Position numbers and translations under genes: made by a program
DNA from: DATJPR01 sp963811705
Lineage (GTDB): Bacteria; Bacteroidota; Ignavibacteria; UBA10030; UBA6906
Direction: 5' to 3'
Length of the DNA: 64,000 bases
Assembly (NCBI GenBank): GCA_963811705.1
Contig: CAWESL010000021.1
Coordinates: 186,001 to 250,000 of the forward strand
The notes under the pieces: generated by a model
Told to the model about the DNA's origin: nothing
What the model saw: only the letters and a program-made list of their open reading frames with translations
The model's database searches: none
Shown here: positions 33,749 to 43,139 of the stretch, piece after piece
Position numbering within the stretch: the first letter of the stretch is position 1
Layout: each line of letters starts with the position of its first letter

Positions 33749-36715
33749 TTATTTCACCAACAAGAGTGTCTTCGTTTGAACAAAACTTCCCGCCTGCACC
33801 CGATAGAGATAGACACCGCTTGAGAGACGCGATCCATCGAAGCGCACTTCATGGTATCCCGGTCCGACCTCGCCGTCCACCAGCATGCCGACCAGTTCAC
33901 CCTGGATAGTGAAGACGGCAATCCTGACGGCCGAGCGCTTCGGAACGCCGAAGCGAATCGTGGTCGTCGGGTTGAACGGGTTCGGATAGTTGCCGTTGAG
34001 GATGTACGTCGATGGAATACCGAGCGCGAGATCGGCAATGCCGGTTGCCGGTTCGAAGATGGCACTCTCTGTAATCACACTGTCCATGGTGATGCTTGCG
34101 GATGTATCGCTCCCGGTATAGGAGCCCTTCCCCACCCCTGTCCATCCCGTAAGTTTCCATCCGGCGCTGGGCCTCGCCGTGATCGTCACCATTTCCCCGT
34201 TCTTGAACCATCCGCTCGATGGTTCGACCACTCCTCCGTTCCCCGCATGGGTTGTGAGGTAGTAGGAGGTGTCGAAGAACGCCGTGTACGTCGAATTCCC
34301 CGCCGGTGTCATGATGGAATGTGACATCGAGTCGCTGTCGCTCCAGTGGCTCCAGGTATATTGCATCCCCGGGTGGACGGCTTGCGTCGACGGGGCACCG
34401 ATCCTGTGAGTCGCCCCGGTCGGCCAGACGAACCACATTCTCTCCGTGTATGTTGAATCGTCTACGATGAACGAACACCCGTGCGGCATGGTTTGAACGT
34501 TGATCAAGGCAGTCGACGGAATCGGAGGATCCACAATGAACGTAGGGAGAGTTTCCCATCTTCCACCCTCTGTTTGAATGTCAACTCCATTCGAGCTTAT
34601 CTGGGAACCTGCCACATGAAAGTAACTTCCTGAATCGGGTGGCGCCAAATCGAAAGTGAATGTTCTTCTTGTCCCTATTCCCATGGCCTGTGCAGTCGAA
34701 GTCTCTTGAAAGTCGTAGGCCGGTTGTTTATCACGATCGAGTGTGAGGTTGCACTTGACAGATTGTTCAACACTACCTGGTGCATTGATGTTGATGATGT
34801 CTATTGACACGAGGAGCGGAGTTCCAAAGGGAATATGTCCCGTGAGGAGTTGGTTGGTGTTCTTAGCGTAGATCTTGAGGTCAGTTGTGTACGGCGCGTT
34901 TCGCGGGAATTCTTCCTGCGTGATTACACCTCCAACTACAGTAAAACCACTTCTTGACCCCCAATATTCATTGCCATAGATCTTCAATGGATTTGACGTG
35001 ATGTAGTTCACTTGAACCGAATACCCTGTATCAGCTGGAATCCCCAAGAAAGTTGCGATAGGAAGGGAATTGATATCAAGATTAGTAGAATCGGTGTTTT
35101 GTGTCTGAACGAGCACTTGATGTTTGTTGTAGAGAGATACTCTCGCATCATTTCCGACGATACCATATCCTGAGATGTTCCGCACGGAGATCAGGAATGT
35201 GCCGACTGATTGATTAGCAGCTGCATCAATCCATTGACCATAGATATTTGCATCCACATCTCGACCTTCGTTCTCCTGCCAGACCGCAAACGGCCGTCCG
35301 ACATTGTTAGGAGAAACAACGACTTGATTCTGCGCTGCAGTATCACTTCCTACGGCAATCCCATTTGCCAACCACTGCGCATTACCATTCCCATCAAGCA
35401 GCTGAGCATACAAATGATTCTTGTTGCCAAAAGGCCAGTACGAATGATTCTTGTTACCAAAAGTAATAAAAACACTGTCTGATGATGGACAACTCATTCC
35501 AACAATCCCTGTAACGCTATCATTCAAGCAAACTGGAATGCCATTGTTAGTCCAAGGAAGGTCTCCTTCAAGGTTAACGCGAGCTGCAAAAAGGTCTGCA
35601 TCGGTGCCATCGCGAAAATCACGCCAAGTAATAAATAGACCGCCGGCAGGATTAGGCGAGATTACGGGCTGTGCTTGGCTACGATAGGGGTTTGAGTCGT
35701 TCCCTCCAATATTACAAACGGTTTTACCACTTTCTCCCCAATGCAAAGTTCCTGTGCTATCAATCCATTGAACAGCAAGAACCCCAGTTGAAGGTGATGT
35801 CCAGTAGACATAACAAACATAGCTTCCTCCGGCTAGATCCGAGCAGTTGCTATACTCTGACGTGAGAACGTTCAAGACAGATTTGGAAACCAAACCCGCT
35901 GAATCAACTCGAGCTACTCCAATGTGCGTTGGATCGGGAGCCCCATTGTCGTGGGGATCCATATAGGTCCAACTAATAATGGCCTCACCTTGGCCATCAG
36001 ATAGTATGCGGCCTCGGCTGAGCGATAATGGATAAGAATTGCTTGCGATGCTCACTCCGTTTCCCACACCACCCCATAGAACTGTTCCTGCATTGTTGAT
36101 GTGTCCAACGTAGATATCATAGTGAGTAAAATTGCTTGATCCCCAGAAGTACTCGTAGACAAGAAAATATGCGCCATTTGTCCCATCCAGGGCTACACCG
36201 CTTATTTTTCTTGAAGGACTGGAAATACTTGTTCCCCCAGCGTGGTCCACTACAATTACCCCTTTGTCGTCCCAAAGAAGATTGCCATTTCCATCCATTC
36301 TTTGAGCAGAAAAATATGCTGTATACGGCCCAAAACCCGGGTTGGATGCACTGACAACATCATTCGCCCAGACAATAATAGCCCCGCCGTTGTTGTCCGA
36401 GACAATTTGAGAAGAATGTTGTATTGTGGTGTCTAAGCTCACCCTTACTCCTCCTCCAGTCCATAGCTCCATCCCCGTTGCATCGATCCGTTGCGCATAG
36501 ATCTTCGGGATGCCATCACGATGGTCCTCCCACGCCACAATGAAACCACCTGCACCATCGCTGACCATCACTGGAGTGATTTGGTCACCCGTTTGCGTGC
36601 AGATGGGAATGTCGGCTACGACATCAGCCTGCAATAATTTCTTCAAGTTTTTCTGACCGAACGACGAGAGGTTGATCGTTACGAGAGCAAGAAGAAGGAG
36701 AATATGTATTCGCAT
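33749..36715 (-). CDS. Large T9SS-secreted protein with propeller-like repeats
   Basis: 988 residues with signal peptide (ILLLLALVTINLSSFGQ). Residues of about 35-510 hold repeated units of the type GGFIVAWEDHRDGIPKIYAQ followed by RIDATGMELW, each 50-60 residues, suggestive of a beta-propeller. Residues of about 510-905 form a stalk that is clearly homologous to the same part of the C39-like protein at 46945-50064 (DTGYSVQVN, KIYGNEYWGS, LDRDKQPAYDFQE, an InlB-like repeat SSGWFKNGEMVTITARPSAG). A sorting tag closes it (NYPNPFNPTTTIRFG, then TKTLLLVK). GGAGATACCC is the ribosome-binding site. A promoter-leader-hairpin element lies about 90 nt upstream. Confidence 0.88.
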   Translation of the reverse strand: MRIHILLLLALVTINLSSFGQKNLKKLLQADVVADIPICTQTGDQITPVMVSDGAGGFIVAWEDHRDGIPKIYAQRIDATGMELWTGGGVRVSLDTTIQHSSQIVSDNNGGAIIVWANDVVSASNPGFGPYTAYFSAQRMDGNGNLLWDDKGVIVVDHAGGTSISSPSRKISGVALDGTNGAYFLVYEYFWGSSNFTHYDIYVGHINNAGTVLWGGVGNGVSIASNSYPLSLSRGRILSDGQGEAIISWTYMDPHDNGAPDPTHIGVARVDSAGLVSKSVLNVLTSEYSNCSDLAGGSYVCYVYWTSPSTGVLAVQWIDSTGTLHWGESGKTVCNIGGNDSNPYRSQAQPVISPNPAGGLFITWRDFRDGTDADLFAARVNLEGDLPWTNNGIPVCLNDSVTGIVGMSCPSSDSVFITFGNKNHSYWPFGNKNHLYAQLLDGNGNAQWLANGIAVGSDTAAQNQVVVSPNNVGRPFAVWQENEGRDVDANIYGQWIDAAANQSVGTFLISVRNISGYGIVGNDARVSLYNKHQVLVQTQNTDSTNLDINSLPIATFLGIPADTGYSVQVNYITSNPLKIYGNEYWGSRSGFTVVGGVITQEEFPRNAPYTTDLKIYAKNTNQLLTGHIPFGTPLLVSIDIININAPGSVEQSVKCNLTLDRDKQPAYDFQETSTAQAMGIGTRRTFTFDLAPPDSGSYFHVAGSQISSNGVDIQTEGGRWETLPTFIVDPPIPSTALINVQTMPHGCSFIVDDSTYTERMWFVWPTGATHRIGAPSTQAVHPGMQYTWSHWSDSDSMSHSIMTPAGNSTYTAFFDTSYYLTTHAGNGGVVEPSSGWFKNGEMVTITARPSAGWKLTGWTGVGKGSYTGSDTSASITMDSVITESAIFEPATGIADLALGIPSTYILNGNYPNPFNPTTTIRFGVPKRSAVRIAVFTIQGELVGMLVDGEVGPGYHEVRFDGSRLSSGVYLYRVQAGSFVQTKTLLLVK

Positions 36716-36770
36716 GGGTATCTCCTGCCAACGGGCATTATGGCATCGGGGAGAATGGGGTTCAAGCCCA

Positions 36771-36803
36771 AAATCTAAAATCTAAACTCTAAAATTTAAA
36801 ATG
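36771..36803. repeat. AT-rich repeat of AAATCTAAACTCTAAAATTT type, copy 1
   Basis: A 33-nt tract built from the phrase AAATCTAAACTCTAAAATTT, abutting element B. Nearly the same tract occurs at about 58676-58710 and 58866-58899 in the tRNA-Leu array. Confidence 0.65.
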
Positions 36804-36804
36804 G

Positions 36805-36954
36805 AAAAAGCCTATCCATCGTTGCTGCATGACGGACAGGCTTCTCAAAGAGCATGGGGGTTTCGGAGGGCACGAATGTCTCCTTCCCACAAACCCATGC
36901 TAGTGTTTCGGAGGTCCTCTAGTAGAAAGTACTGTTTCCCTTTTCTAGTGTCAA
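36805..36954 (-). promoter_or_regulatory. Promoter-leader-hairpin element, copy B (long form)
   Basis: Minus strand: -35 TTGACA (36949-36954), 17-nt spacer, -10 TACTTT (36926-36931), about 80 nt of leader with CCTCCGAAACACTAGCATGG and later CCCCCATGCTCTTTGAG, then the hairpin AAGCCTGTCCGTC / GATGGATAGGCTT (to 36808) and a TTTTTCC run. Two wobble pairs fit only minus-strand RNA. AGCATGGG can pair with CCCATGCT, an alternative fold. It precedes the T9SS gene starting at 36715. Confidence 0.62.
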
Positions 36955-37027
36955 ATCGAAGTCCAGACGACGCTACAAATCAGAGAATTCCCGCGTTCTC
37001 GAGGCGATTCTCGCAGGTGGTGAACTA

Positions 37028-37468
37028 CTACTGCAGACGAACCGACGAGATTGTCAGCTTGAAGCCATCCAGATCACGCAACCGGAAGACGCGCGCACCC
37101 CATGGCATGTCGGCGGGTTCCGTATCAAGTATTCCACCATGGGCTTTGATCCGGTCCGCGATCTCGTCGATATTCTGTTCGGTGGTCAGTCGGATCGAGA
37201 ACCCTTCGCCCTTGACCCGTTCCCATCCCTTGGCTCCGTCATCCTGATTGATCGAAATCCGTACGTCACCGGCTTTCAGGGCCACGCCTCTGAGTACACC
37301 GTCCCGCTCCAACTTGCGGTCGATGCCAAACCCCATGACATCGAGGTACCAGGCAAGACTCTTCTGGAGATCCTTTACTGTCAACGAAACGGCAAGGTCC
37401 AGACAGCGCAGAGACTCCGGCTCGGACCTGTTTGTTGCGTTGCCAGGAACTGTTGAACTGGTGCTCAT
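37028..37468 (-). CDS. VOC family (glyoxalase-like) protein
   Basis: 146 residues with one vicinal-oxygen-chelate domain of two beta-alpha-beta-beta-beta modules: LAVSLTVKDLQKSLAWYLDVMGF, ISINQDDGAKGWERVKGEGFSI and RVFRLRDLDGFKLTIS. Family members bind a metal and act as glyoxalases, dioxygenases or resistance proteins; this one resembles the bleomycin-resistance-like hypotheticals. GGAGAATGC precedes the start. It is divergent from the ECF sigma gene, with 64 nt between. Confidence 0.88.
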   Translation of the reverse strand: MSTSSTVPGNATNRSEPESLRCLDLAVSLTVKDLQKSLAWYLDVMGFGIDRKLERDGVLRGVALKAGDVRISINQDDGAKGWERVKGEGFSIRLTTEQNIDEIADRIKAHGGILDTEPADMPWGARVFRLRDLDGFKLTISSVRLQ

Positions 37469-37532
37469 GCATTCTCCTTGTTTAGATGCACTCTCGCTTG
37501 TGTGCTTCTCGTGTTTTTCGTATCGTCACCGC

Positions 37533-38108
37533 ATGCCTCGTGAAGAGAAAACCTCACCGAATCGATGGGTCGAAGAGTTTGCCGACGCCATGTTCCGCTA
37601 TGCCCTAGTGCGGATCAACAACCGGGAAACTGCGCGCGATCTGGTTCAGGAGACGTTTCTCTCTGCTCTTCAGAATGTCGGTTCTTTCAAAGGTGAAAGC
37701 TCGGAAAAAACCTGGTTATACGCCATCCTCAAGAACAAAATCGTGGACCACTACCGGAAGGGCGCGCGCGATGCGAGCCCGTTCTTGGCGGGGGATGGGG
37801 AGGAATCCGATCTCGATCGGTATTTCGGCGAAGACGGTGAGTGGCAAAAGCAGGCAAGTCCAACAGACTGGGGCGGGGGCCCGCATGACGATTTTCGATC
37901 AAAAGAGTTTCACGACATCATCCATCGATGCCTTGGCACGCTGAAGGAGCAATGGCGTATGATCTTTACGTTGAAATATCTCGAGGAACTCGAGTCCGAA
38001 GAGATCTGTAAGGAATTGGGGGTTTCTCCGTCTAACTATTGGGTGATCATGCACCGGGCGAAACTGATGCTCCGACGGTGTGTCGAGAAGAATTGGCTTC
38101 AGGCTTGA
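37533..38108 (+). CDS. ECF-type RNA polymerase sigma factor
   Basis: 191 residues from the ATG at 37533; the frame is open much further upstream but that part overlaps the VOC gene and is not sigma-like. Region 2 is near 15-80 (FADAMFRYALVRINNRETAR, DLVQETFLSALQNVGSF, KTWLYAILKNKIVDHYRK), and region 4 near 130-185 (LKEQWRMIFTLKYLEELES, EEICKELGVSPSNYWVIMHR, AKLMLRRCVE). The acidic insert between them (GDGEESDLDRYFGEDGE) is longer than usual. Directs transcription of a stress-type regulon. It is followed after 7 nt by a candidate zinc-binding anti-sigma. Confidence 0.93.
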   Translation: MPREEKTSPNRWVEEFADAMFRYALVRINNRETARDLVQETFLSALQNVGSFKGESSEKTWLYAILKNKIVDHYRKGARDASPFLAGDGEESDLDRYFGEDGEWQKQASPTDWGGGPHDDFRSKEFHDIIHRCLGTLKEQWRMIFTLKYLEELESEEICKELGVSPSNYWVIMHRAKLMLRRCVEKNWLQA

Positions 38109-38115
38109 CAACAAG

Positions 38116-38349
38116 ATGACAATCATACCCTGCAAAGAAGCAACATTCCTTATTTCCAAACGCCAGGAGGGCGGACTCTCGTTGCGAGAGCGGTATCATT
38201 TGTTCGTGCACCTTATCATCTGCGAATTCTGCCGGAGATTCCGGAAACAGACTGCTCTCATCGTACGTGAGATCAGTGGCATTCAATCCGACGAACGTCT
38301 CACCCCGGACGAGAAACGGAGAATGCAGGATCTGTTGAATCCCACCTGA
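38116..38349 (+). CDS. Small zinc-finger anti-sigma-like protein
   Basis: 77 residues. It contains HLFVHLIICEFCRRF, fitting the H-x3-C-x2-C pattern of zinc-binding anti-sigma factors, and an upstream H/C pair (IPCKEATFLISKRQEGG). There is no transmembrane segment, so it would be a soluble, possibly redox-responsive anti-sigma, as in the ZAS group. Coupling to the sigma gene (7-nt gap, same strand) supports the pairing. Not proven; it could be a different small zinc-binding protein. Confidence 0.75.
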   Translation: MTIIPCKEATFLISKRQEGGLSLRERYHLFVHLIICEFCRRFRKQTALIVREISGIQSDERLTPDEKRRMQDLLNPT

Positions 38350-38540
38350 CCCTCATCTTCGTCCAATATCCCTCCGACTTTTCCCCCTTGCTGAACGTTA
38401 ATGCAACAGACTCTACAGGTCAAAATTCCAGTCGACAAAAATAGTTGTTTTGGGCTGTAAGGTTTCCGGCCGGCGGACGTCCAACCCTGTGTAGAGAATA
38501 TAATTCGCCATAAGCGTCAGAAAGGAAGGGATTTGAGAAG

Positions 38541-40283
38541 ATGGTCGTTCTCCTTGGTTTTGCGTTCCTCGCCGGGCTGGTAACGATTCTTGCACCATGT
38601 ATCTGGCCGATTTTGCCCATTGTTCTCTCCTCATCGGCTGTCGGTGAGGGAAACCGGAGACCGCTCGGAATCACCCTCGGCCTCATGACAAGCTTTGGGG
38701 TTTTCACACTCTCGGTTTCGTACCTGGTGAAGATTTTCCATTTCAACCCGGAGACCCTGCGGATTGCCGCGATCGTCATCATCGGCCTTCTGGGACTCGC
38801 GCTCGCAATCCCTCGCCTTTCGGTGCTCCTCGAAGGCTTCATCAGCCGGCTCAGCAGCTCCGTCGGCAGCGGTTCGAAGGAAGGGACGGGATTTCTCGCG
38901 GCGTTCGTCACGGGGCTCTCGCTCGGCCTTGTTTGGTCACCCTGCGCCGGGCCGATCCTGGCCGCCATCGCGACCCTTGCCGCTACAGGCAGGGTGTCGT
39001 TTGAAACCATCCTCGTAACAGGTGCCTATCTGGTCGGCGTCGGCATCCCGCTGTTCGCAATCGCCTATGGAGGCAGACGCCTCGTGACCCGGACGCGCTT
39101 CCTCTCCCGATATACGGCGAGGATACAGCAGGTCTTCGGCATCGTAATGGTCCTGAGCGCCATCGCCATCTTTACAAACTACGATCGATTGCTGCAGGCA
39201 AAAGTCCTTGATGCGTTCCCCTTGTTGAACCAGACACTCAACGGTTTCGAAAGCAGCAAGGAGGTCTCGACACAACTCGATATCCTGAAAGGTCACGCGA
39301 ACACTCCGCTCACGCCGGTCGTAGATGAGCATGCCCACTTTAACGCCGCTTCCCCGGCTCCCGATCTCGTTGGTGTAACGCGTTGGCTCAATACGTCATC
39401 CCCATTGTCCATCAAGGAGCTGAAGGGTAAAGTGGTCCTCGTCGACTTCTGGACGTACACCTGCATCAATTGCATCAGGACTCTTCCGCACGTCGAAACG
39501 TGGTACGAAAAGTACAAAGACCTCGGATTTGTCGTGATCGGCGTGCACACGCCGGAATTCCAGTTCGAACACAACGCCGACAATGTTCTCGACGCCTTAC
39601 ACCGCTATCACATCACCTATCCAGTCGCGCAGGACAACGACTATGCGACATGGACGGCCTTCAACAACGAGTACTGGCCCGCGGAATACCTCATTGACGC
39701 GAACGGGATTGTGCGCCGGACGCATTTCGGCGAGGGTGAATACGACGTGATGGAGATGGCGATCAGAGACCTTCTTTCGGAAAGTGGTCATCCGCCCACA
39801 GGGTCCATCGCTCCCCTGCCCGACACGACCCCCGAAGGAGCGCAGTCGCCTGAGACCTACCTTGGTGCCGACCGGATGGAGTACTTCGTCGATGGAGGGC
39901 ACGTTGGGATCGGCGCGCGAATGTTTATTTCGCCGGAACATCTGCGACTGAATTCATTCTCCTTCGGCGGGGATTGGGTGGTGAACAAGGAGGATGCTGT
40001 CGCCGGGAGAGACGCGTCACTCTCCTATCGGTTCCACGCGACGAAGGTGTTTCTCGTTCTGCGGCCGGGGAGGACGCAGGACCCCCAGAGCATCAGCGTT
40101 ACCCTGGATGGCAAGCCGGTTGAGTCTGGAAGCGAGGGGAGCGACGTCCAAAACGGGAGGATCGCCGTCAATGCCGACAAGCTCTACAACCTGATTGATC
40201 TCCACGGAAAGGCGGGCGATCATCTCCTCAAGCTGCAATTCGAATCGCCGGGGATCGAAGCATTTGCCTTTACGTTCGGGTGA
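38541..40283 (+). CDS. dipZ: DipZ: CcdA-type membrane protein fused to thioredoxin domain
   Basis: 580 residues. The first 215 are a CcdA/DsbD transmembrane domain (FAFLAGLVTILAPCIWPILP with its Cys, later LVWSPCAGPILAAIATLA with the partner Cys). A TlpA-like thioredoxin domain follows at about 260-400 with C308-I-N-C311 (FWTYTCINCIRTLPHVETWY). The C-terminal 150 residues are the beta-sandwich typical of DipZ (RLNSFSFGGDWVVNKEDAVA). It carries reducing power across the inner membrane for periplasmic thiols. It lies on the same strand as the sigma/anti-sigma pair, 191 nt downstream, so it may belong to that thiol-stress unit. Confidence 0.93.
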   Translation: MVVLLGFAFLAGLVTILAPCIWPILPIVLSSSAVGEGNRRPLGITLGLMTSFGVFTLSVSYLVKIFHFNPETLRIAAIVIIGLLGLALAIPRLSVLLEGFISRLSSSVGSGSKEGTGFLAAFVTGLSLGLVWSPCAGPILAAIATLAATGRVSFETILVTGAYLVGVGIPLFAIAYGGRRLVTRTRFLSRYTARIQQVFGIVMVLSAIAIFTNYDRLLQAKVLDAFPLLNQTLNGFESSKEVSTQLDILKGHANTPLTPVVDEHAHFNAASPAPDLVGVTRWLNTSSPLSIKELKGKVVLVDFWTYTCINCIRTLPHVETWYEKYKDLGFVVIGVHTPEFQFEHNADNVLDALHRYHITYPVAQDNDYATWTAFNNEYWPAEYLIDANGIVRRTHFGEGEYDVMEMAIRDLLSESGHPPTGSIAPLPDTTPEGAQSPETYLGADRMEYFVDGGHVGIGARMFISPEHLRLNSFSFGGDWVVNKEDAVAGRDASLSYRFHATKVFLVLRPGRTQDPQSISVTLDGKPVESGSEGSDVQNGRIAVNADKLYNLIDLHGKAGDHLLKLQFESPGIEAFAFTFG

Positions 40284-40301
40284 GCGAGGGAACGACGCCT
40301 C

Positions 40302-41165
40302 TCAGTCGAACACCACGGTCTTCCTCCCGTGCACGAGGACGCGGTCTTCGAGATGCAGCCGCAACGCCCGGGCAAGGACGAGGCGCTCGAGGTCTCTCCC
40401 TTTCCGTATCAGGTCTTCAAGGGAATCCTTATGGGAAATGCGGATGATATCCTGTTCGATGATGGGTCCCTCATCGAGCACATCGGTCGCATAGTGACTT
40501 GTGGCGCCGATAATTTTCACTCCGCGGTCATAGGCCTGTCCGTAGGGATTCCCCCCGGCGAAAGCCGGCAGGAAGGAGTGGTGGATATTGACGATGCGTT
40601 GCGGATAGCCGCGGACAAACTCTGGTGAGAGGATCTGCATGTAGCGGGCAAGGATGATCGTGTCGACCTTTTCGTCCTTGAGCAGCTCGAGTTCCTTCGC
40701 TTCCTGCGACCTTCTGTTCTCCTCGTTGATGGGAAAGACATGAAAAGGAATATGATAGCGTTCAGCGAGGTATCCGGCGTCAGGGTGATTCGATACGATG
40801 AACGCGACCTCTGCGTGGAATTCGCCGAGTTCCCGGCGCCAGAGGATTTCCTGGAGGCAATGGTCATGCTGCGACACAAAGATCGCGAGCCGTCGCCGCT
40901 CATTTCCCATGCGTATCGACCATTGTGCTCCGCATTCGGTTGCAAGCGGGAGGATCATGTCATGGAGTCCTCCGGGAGCCACGGTGAAATCACTCATATC
41001 CCAGGCGACACGGAGGAAGAACATCTTCTCCTGACGGTCCACGTGTTCATCCAGATCAAGGATATTTCCGCCGTGTTCGAACAGGAACTGGGCCACGAGC
41101 GAAACGAGGCCCTTTCTGTCCGGGCTTGACCATAGGAGCACTGCCGTAGGTTTCTCCGGAGACAC
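40302..41165 (-). CDS. purU: Formyltetrahydrofolate deformylase
   Basis: 287-residue enzyme that hydrolyses 10-formyl-THF to THF and formate, balancing the one-carbon pool and feeding PurT-type purine synthesis. An N-terminal ACT domain (SSPDRKGLVSLVAQFLFEHG, GNILDLDEHVD) precedes the formyltransferase fold: IAIFVSQHDHCLQEILWR-like start, VSNHPD, VDTIILARYMQILSPEFV and HHSFLPAFAGGNPYGQAY, then GATSHYATDVLDEGPIIEQD with the catalytic Asp. The start is GTG at 41165 with AAAGGA upstream. Confidence 0.95.
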   Translation of the reverse strand: MSPEKPTAVLLWSSPDRKGLVSLVAQFLFEHGGNILDLDEHVDRQEKMFFLRVAWDMSDFTVAPGGLHDMILPLATECGAQWSIRMGNERRRLAIFVSQHDHCLQEILWRRELGEFHAEVAFIVSNHPDAGYLAERYHIPFHVFPINEENRRSQEAKELELLKDEKVDTIILARYMQILSPEFVRGYPQRIVNIHHSFLPAFAGGNPYGQAYDRGVKIIGATSHYATDVLDEGPIIEQDIIRISHKDSLEDLIRKGRDLERLVLARALRLHLEDRVLVHGRKTVVFD

Positions 41166-41270
41166 GGATTGTTCCTTTCGCGAGGAATGTTCATAGACGT
41201 CTGCTCTTATTCAAGATAGCAGAGGAATTTTCTAATGCCACCGGAATGGGAGAAGGGGATGGGGGCAGGC

Positions 41271-41636
41271 TCAGAGGACACGCCAATTTCCCCGAACCCC
41301 GCGAAGGATCATGAACGAAGCCGCGAAGAGCAAGAGTGGTGAGGAGTACGCACCCGGGAGTATGCGCCAAAAGTACAACGAGCCCAGGAGATGCCCCAGC
41401 GCGTTGAGAATCATCAACACGCCGAGAGCGATCGCCGCTCGCCGCATCGTACTTCCGCCACGGCCGACAAGGCCTGTCATTCCAACGCACAGGAGGATTC
41501 CGGCGATCAGTCCTCCGAGCCAGACTTCAAAAGAAAATGTCGGGGCAGGGAAAAAGCCAAGGCGCTCACGAAGCGCTGCCACCGAACTGTTATAGAACGG
41601 CAGGAATCCTGTCATGGCCTCGTCGAAGACATGCAC
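41271..41636 (-). CDS. Small membrane protein, HXXEE-like
   Basis: 121 residues with three hydrophobic helices (FEVWLGGLIAGILLCVGMTGLV, AAIALGVLMILNALGHLLG, SPLLLFAASFMIL). The opening HVFDEAMTGFLPFYN resembles the HXXEE motif of a membrane family whose members normally have another helix before it. Here the ORF begins at GTG and is blocked by TGA codons five residues upstream, so it may be truncated. A promoter-hairpin element lies about 100 nt upstream. Confidence 0.6.
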   Translation of the reverse strand: MHVFDEAMTGFLPFYNSSVAALRERLGFFPAPTFSFEVWLGGLIAGILLCVGMTGLVGRGGSTMRRAAIALGVLMILNALGHLLGSLYFWRILPGAYSSPLLLFAASFMILRGVRGNWRVL

Positions 41637-41737
41637 GGCGATGGCAAGTCATCATCAGAAGCCATGCAGACACATTTCGATCGGCGAGATGCATCTGATT
41701 TTGTACGCTCTCATGCTTTGATGTTGGATTCACACTC

Positions 41738-41821
41738 GCCCATCAATCAGACTCTCTGACGAATGGGCATCTCAATGAGCATAGGGGAAGGGAAATTGCC
41801 CTTTTCCTCGAAGCATGTCAA
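41738..41821 (-). promoter_or_regulatory. Promoter-leader-hairpin element, copy C (short form)
   Basis: Minus strand: -35 TTGACA (41816-41821), 17-nt spacer TGCTTCGAGGAAAAGGG, -10-like CAATTT (41793-41798), then ATGCTCATTGAGAT and the hairpin GCCCATTCGTC / GATTGATGGGC (41738-41768). Two wobble pairs occur in the minus-strand RNA. No U-tract follows this copy, so it may not terminate. It precedes the gene starting at 41636. Confidence 0.55.
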
Positions 41822-41835
41822 GGACCCGTGCCTTT

Positions 41836-43011
41836 TCACCCGGGTCCCCGTACGAGTGATGCCGTGACATGCAGTCCGCCGCCTTCGAGGATCATCGTGC
41901 GGACGATGTTCGTGGAGTCGCGAGGGAACCGGCAGGAAAAATCCATTCCCCCATAATTCAAAAGGAAGAATGAAGTCGGGGAGTCCGGCAGGACTTCCAG
42001 TTTTCCTCCGTCATTGAACTGGCAATAGAGCTGTTGAGCCCCGGCGGTGATGGTGATCGTTTGGTGAGCAAGGATCTCCGGCGTATCGACGACAAAACGT
42101 CCGCAGTAATCCGGGTACGTTGCCGCAACGAAAGTGGTATCCCGCCGTGCAGACTTCTTGGCCGAAAGCGCGAAACGGGCCCGATACTCGAACGATGCAG
42201 CTGCATTGGTCCTGGGAAACAGGTCCGGTATATTGTAGACATGCTCACCTTTTGCCAGTTCCTTCCGAATGTCGAACACGACCACGTTTTCGAAGTTGTG
42301 GAAATGATACAGGTACACCAGCCCCCGCGTGAGATCTGCGATATAGGAATAGAGTGTGACATCCTCTCCTTCCGAGTGCGTGGCATCGAGAACGCGTCGT
42401 ACATCCTCCAGGCGGGGATCGTGGGTTTCCGCAAGCATCTTTGAGGCTATGCGATACCGCTCACATTCGTAGCCGTTCCCCGCGGGGAATTGGGATTGCC
42501 GGAAGTTGGTGATGATCTGGTATCCTCCCGTTATTGGAAGGGTCGTGTCGGCTTCGATAATGACCGAGTTGCCCATTCGATCTCCGAACATCCACTGATA
42601 TCTCGTCATTTGCGTCCGGCTATACCGACGCAACATCCCAAGCACGTCATCGACTGTTGCACATTCGGCCAAAAGTTTGTCCTGCAAATCGCCCGGATAG
42701 ATGTCTCGATGGTCGGGGGCGACTTCCCGGGAGGGAAGTCCGAATGCGTCAAACCAGAGCCCCTTCTCGTTCACTCCCCCCTGTGCAGAAAGATCATTGT
42801 AACCGACGCACATTCGTCCATAGGTCTTGCCCTTGCCTGGGACGAACCAGACTTTCGTTTCTGGATTTGCACCATCCTCGTTGTTCCCGATCAGGACGCC
42901 GTGGTTCGTCCGTGTGTACAACCCCGTACAGGCGTCCAGGTCTCTCGGACCGCAGAGCATGATCATCAAGGCTGCCATACCCGGCAAACCAAAGTGTCGC
43001 ATTGCTTTCAT
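41836..43011 (-). CDS. Linear amide C-N hydrolase, choloylglycine hydrolase-like (Ntn fold)
   Basis: 391-residue exported Ntn hydrolase. The signal peptide (PGMAALMIMLCGPRDLDA) ends just before C28, which would become the N-terminal nucleophile, as in CTGLY; the pattern LDAC also resembles a lipobox. Further family points are GVLIGNNEDG, KGLWFDAFGLP, MFGDRMGNSVIIEAD and GGYQIITNF, then NRTSHR-like positions in NGYECERYRI. Related enzymes are bile-salt hydrolases, penicillin acylases and acyl-CoA:6-APA acyltransferases; substrate unknown. GGAGAAATCA is the ribosome-binding site. Confidence 0.85.
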   Translation of the reverse strand: MKAMRHFGLPGMAALMIMLCGPRDLDACTGLYTRTNHGVLIGNNEDGANPETKVWFVPGKGKTYGRMCVGYNDLSAQGGVNEKGLWFDAFGLPSREVAPDHRDIYPGDLQDKLLAECATVDDVLGMLRRYSRTQMTRYQWMFGDRMGNSVIIEADTTLPITGGYQIITNFRQSQFPAGNGYECERYRIASKMLAETHDPRLEDVRRVLDATHSEGEDVTLYSYIADLTRGLVYLYHFHNFENVVVFDIRKELAKGEHVYNIPDLFPRTNAAASFEYRARFALSAKKSARRDTTFVAATYPDYCGRFVVDTPEILAHQTITITAGAQQLYCQFNDGGKLEVLPDSPTSFFLLNYGGMDFSCRFPRDSTNIVRTMILEGGGLHVTASLVRGPG

Positions 43012-43139
43012 TGATTTCTCCTATACGCGTGTGTATGCATGTGTCGTTCGCTCATGCGAATTGAGGCACATCCTGCGATCAGATCCCTCCTCAAAGCCGG
43101 GGAAAGGTCTCATCGATCCGCCGACAATGTGTCGATGGA

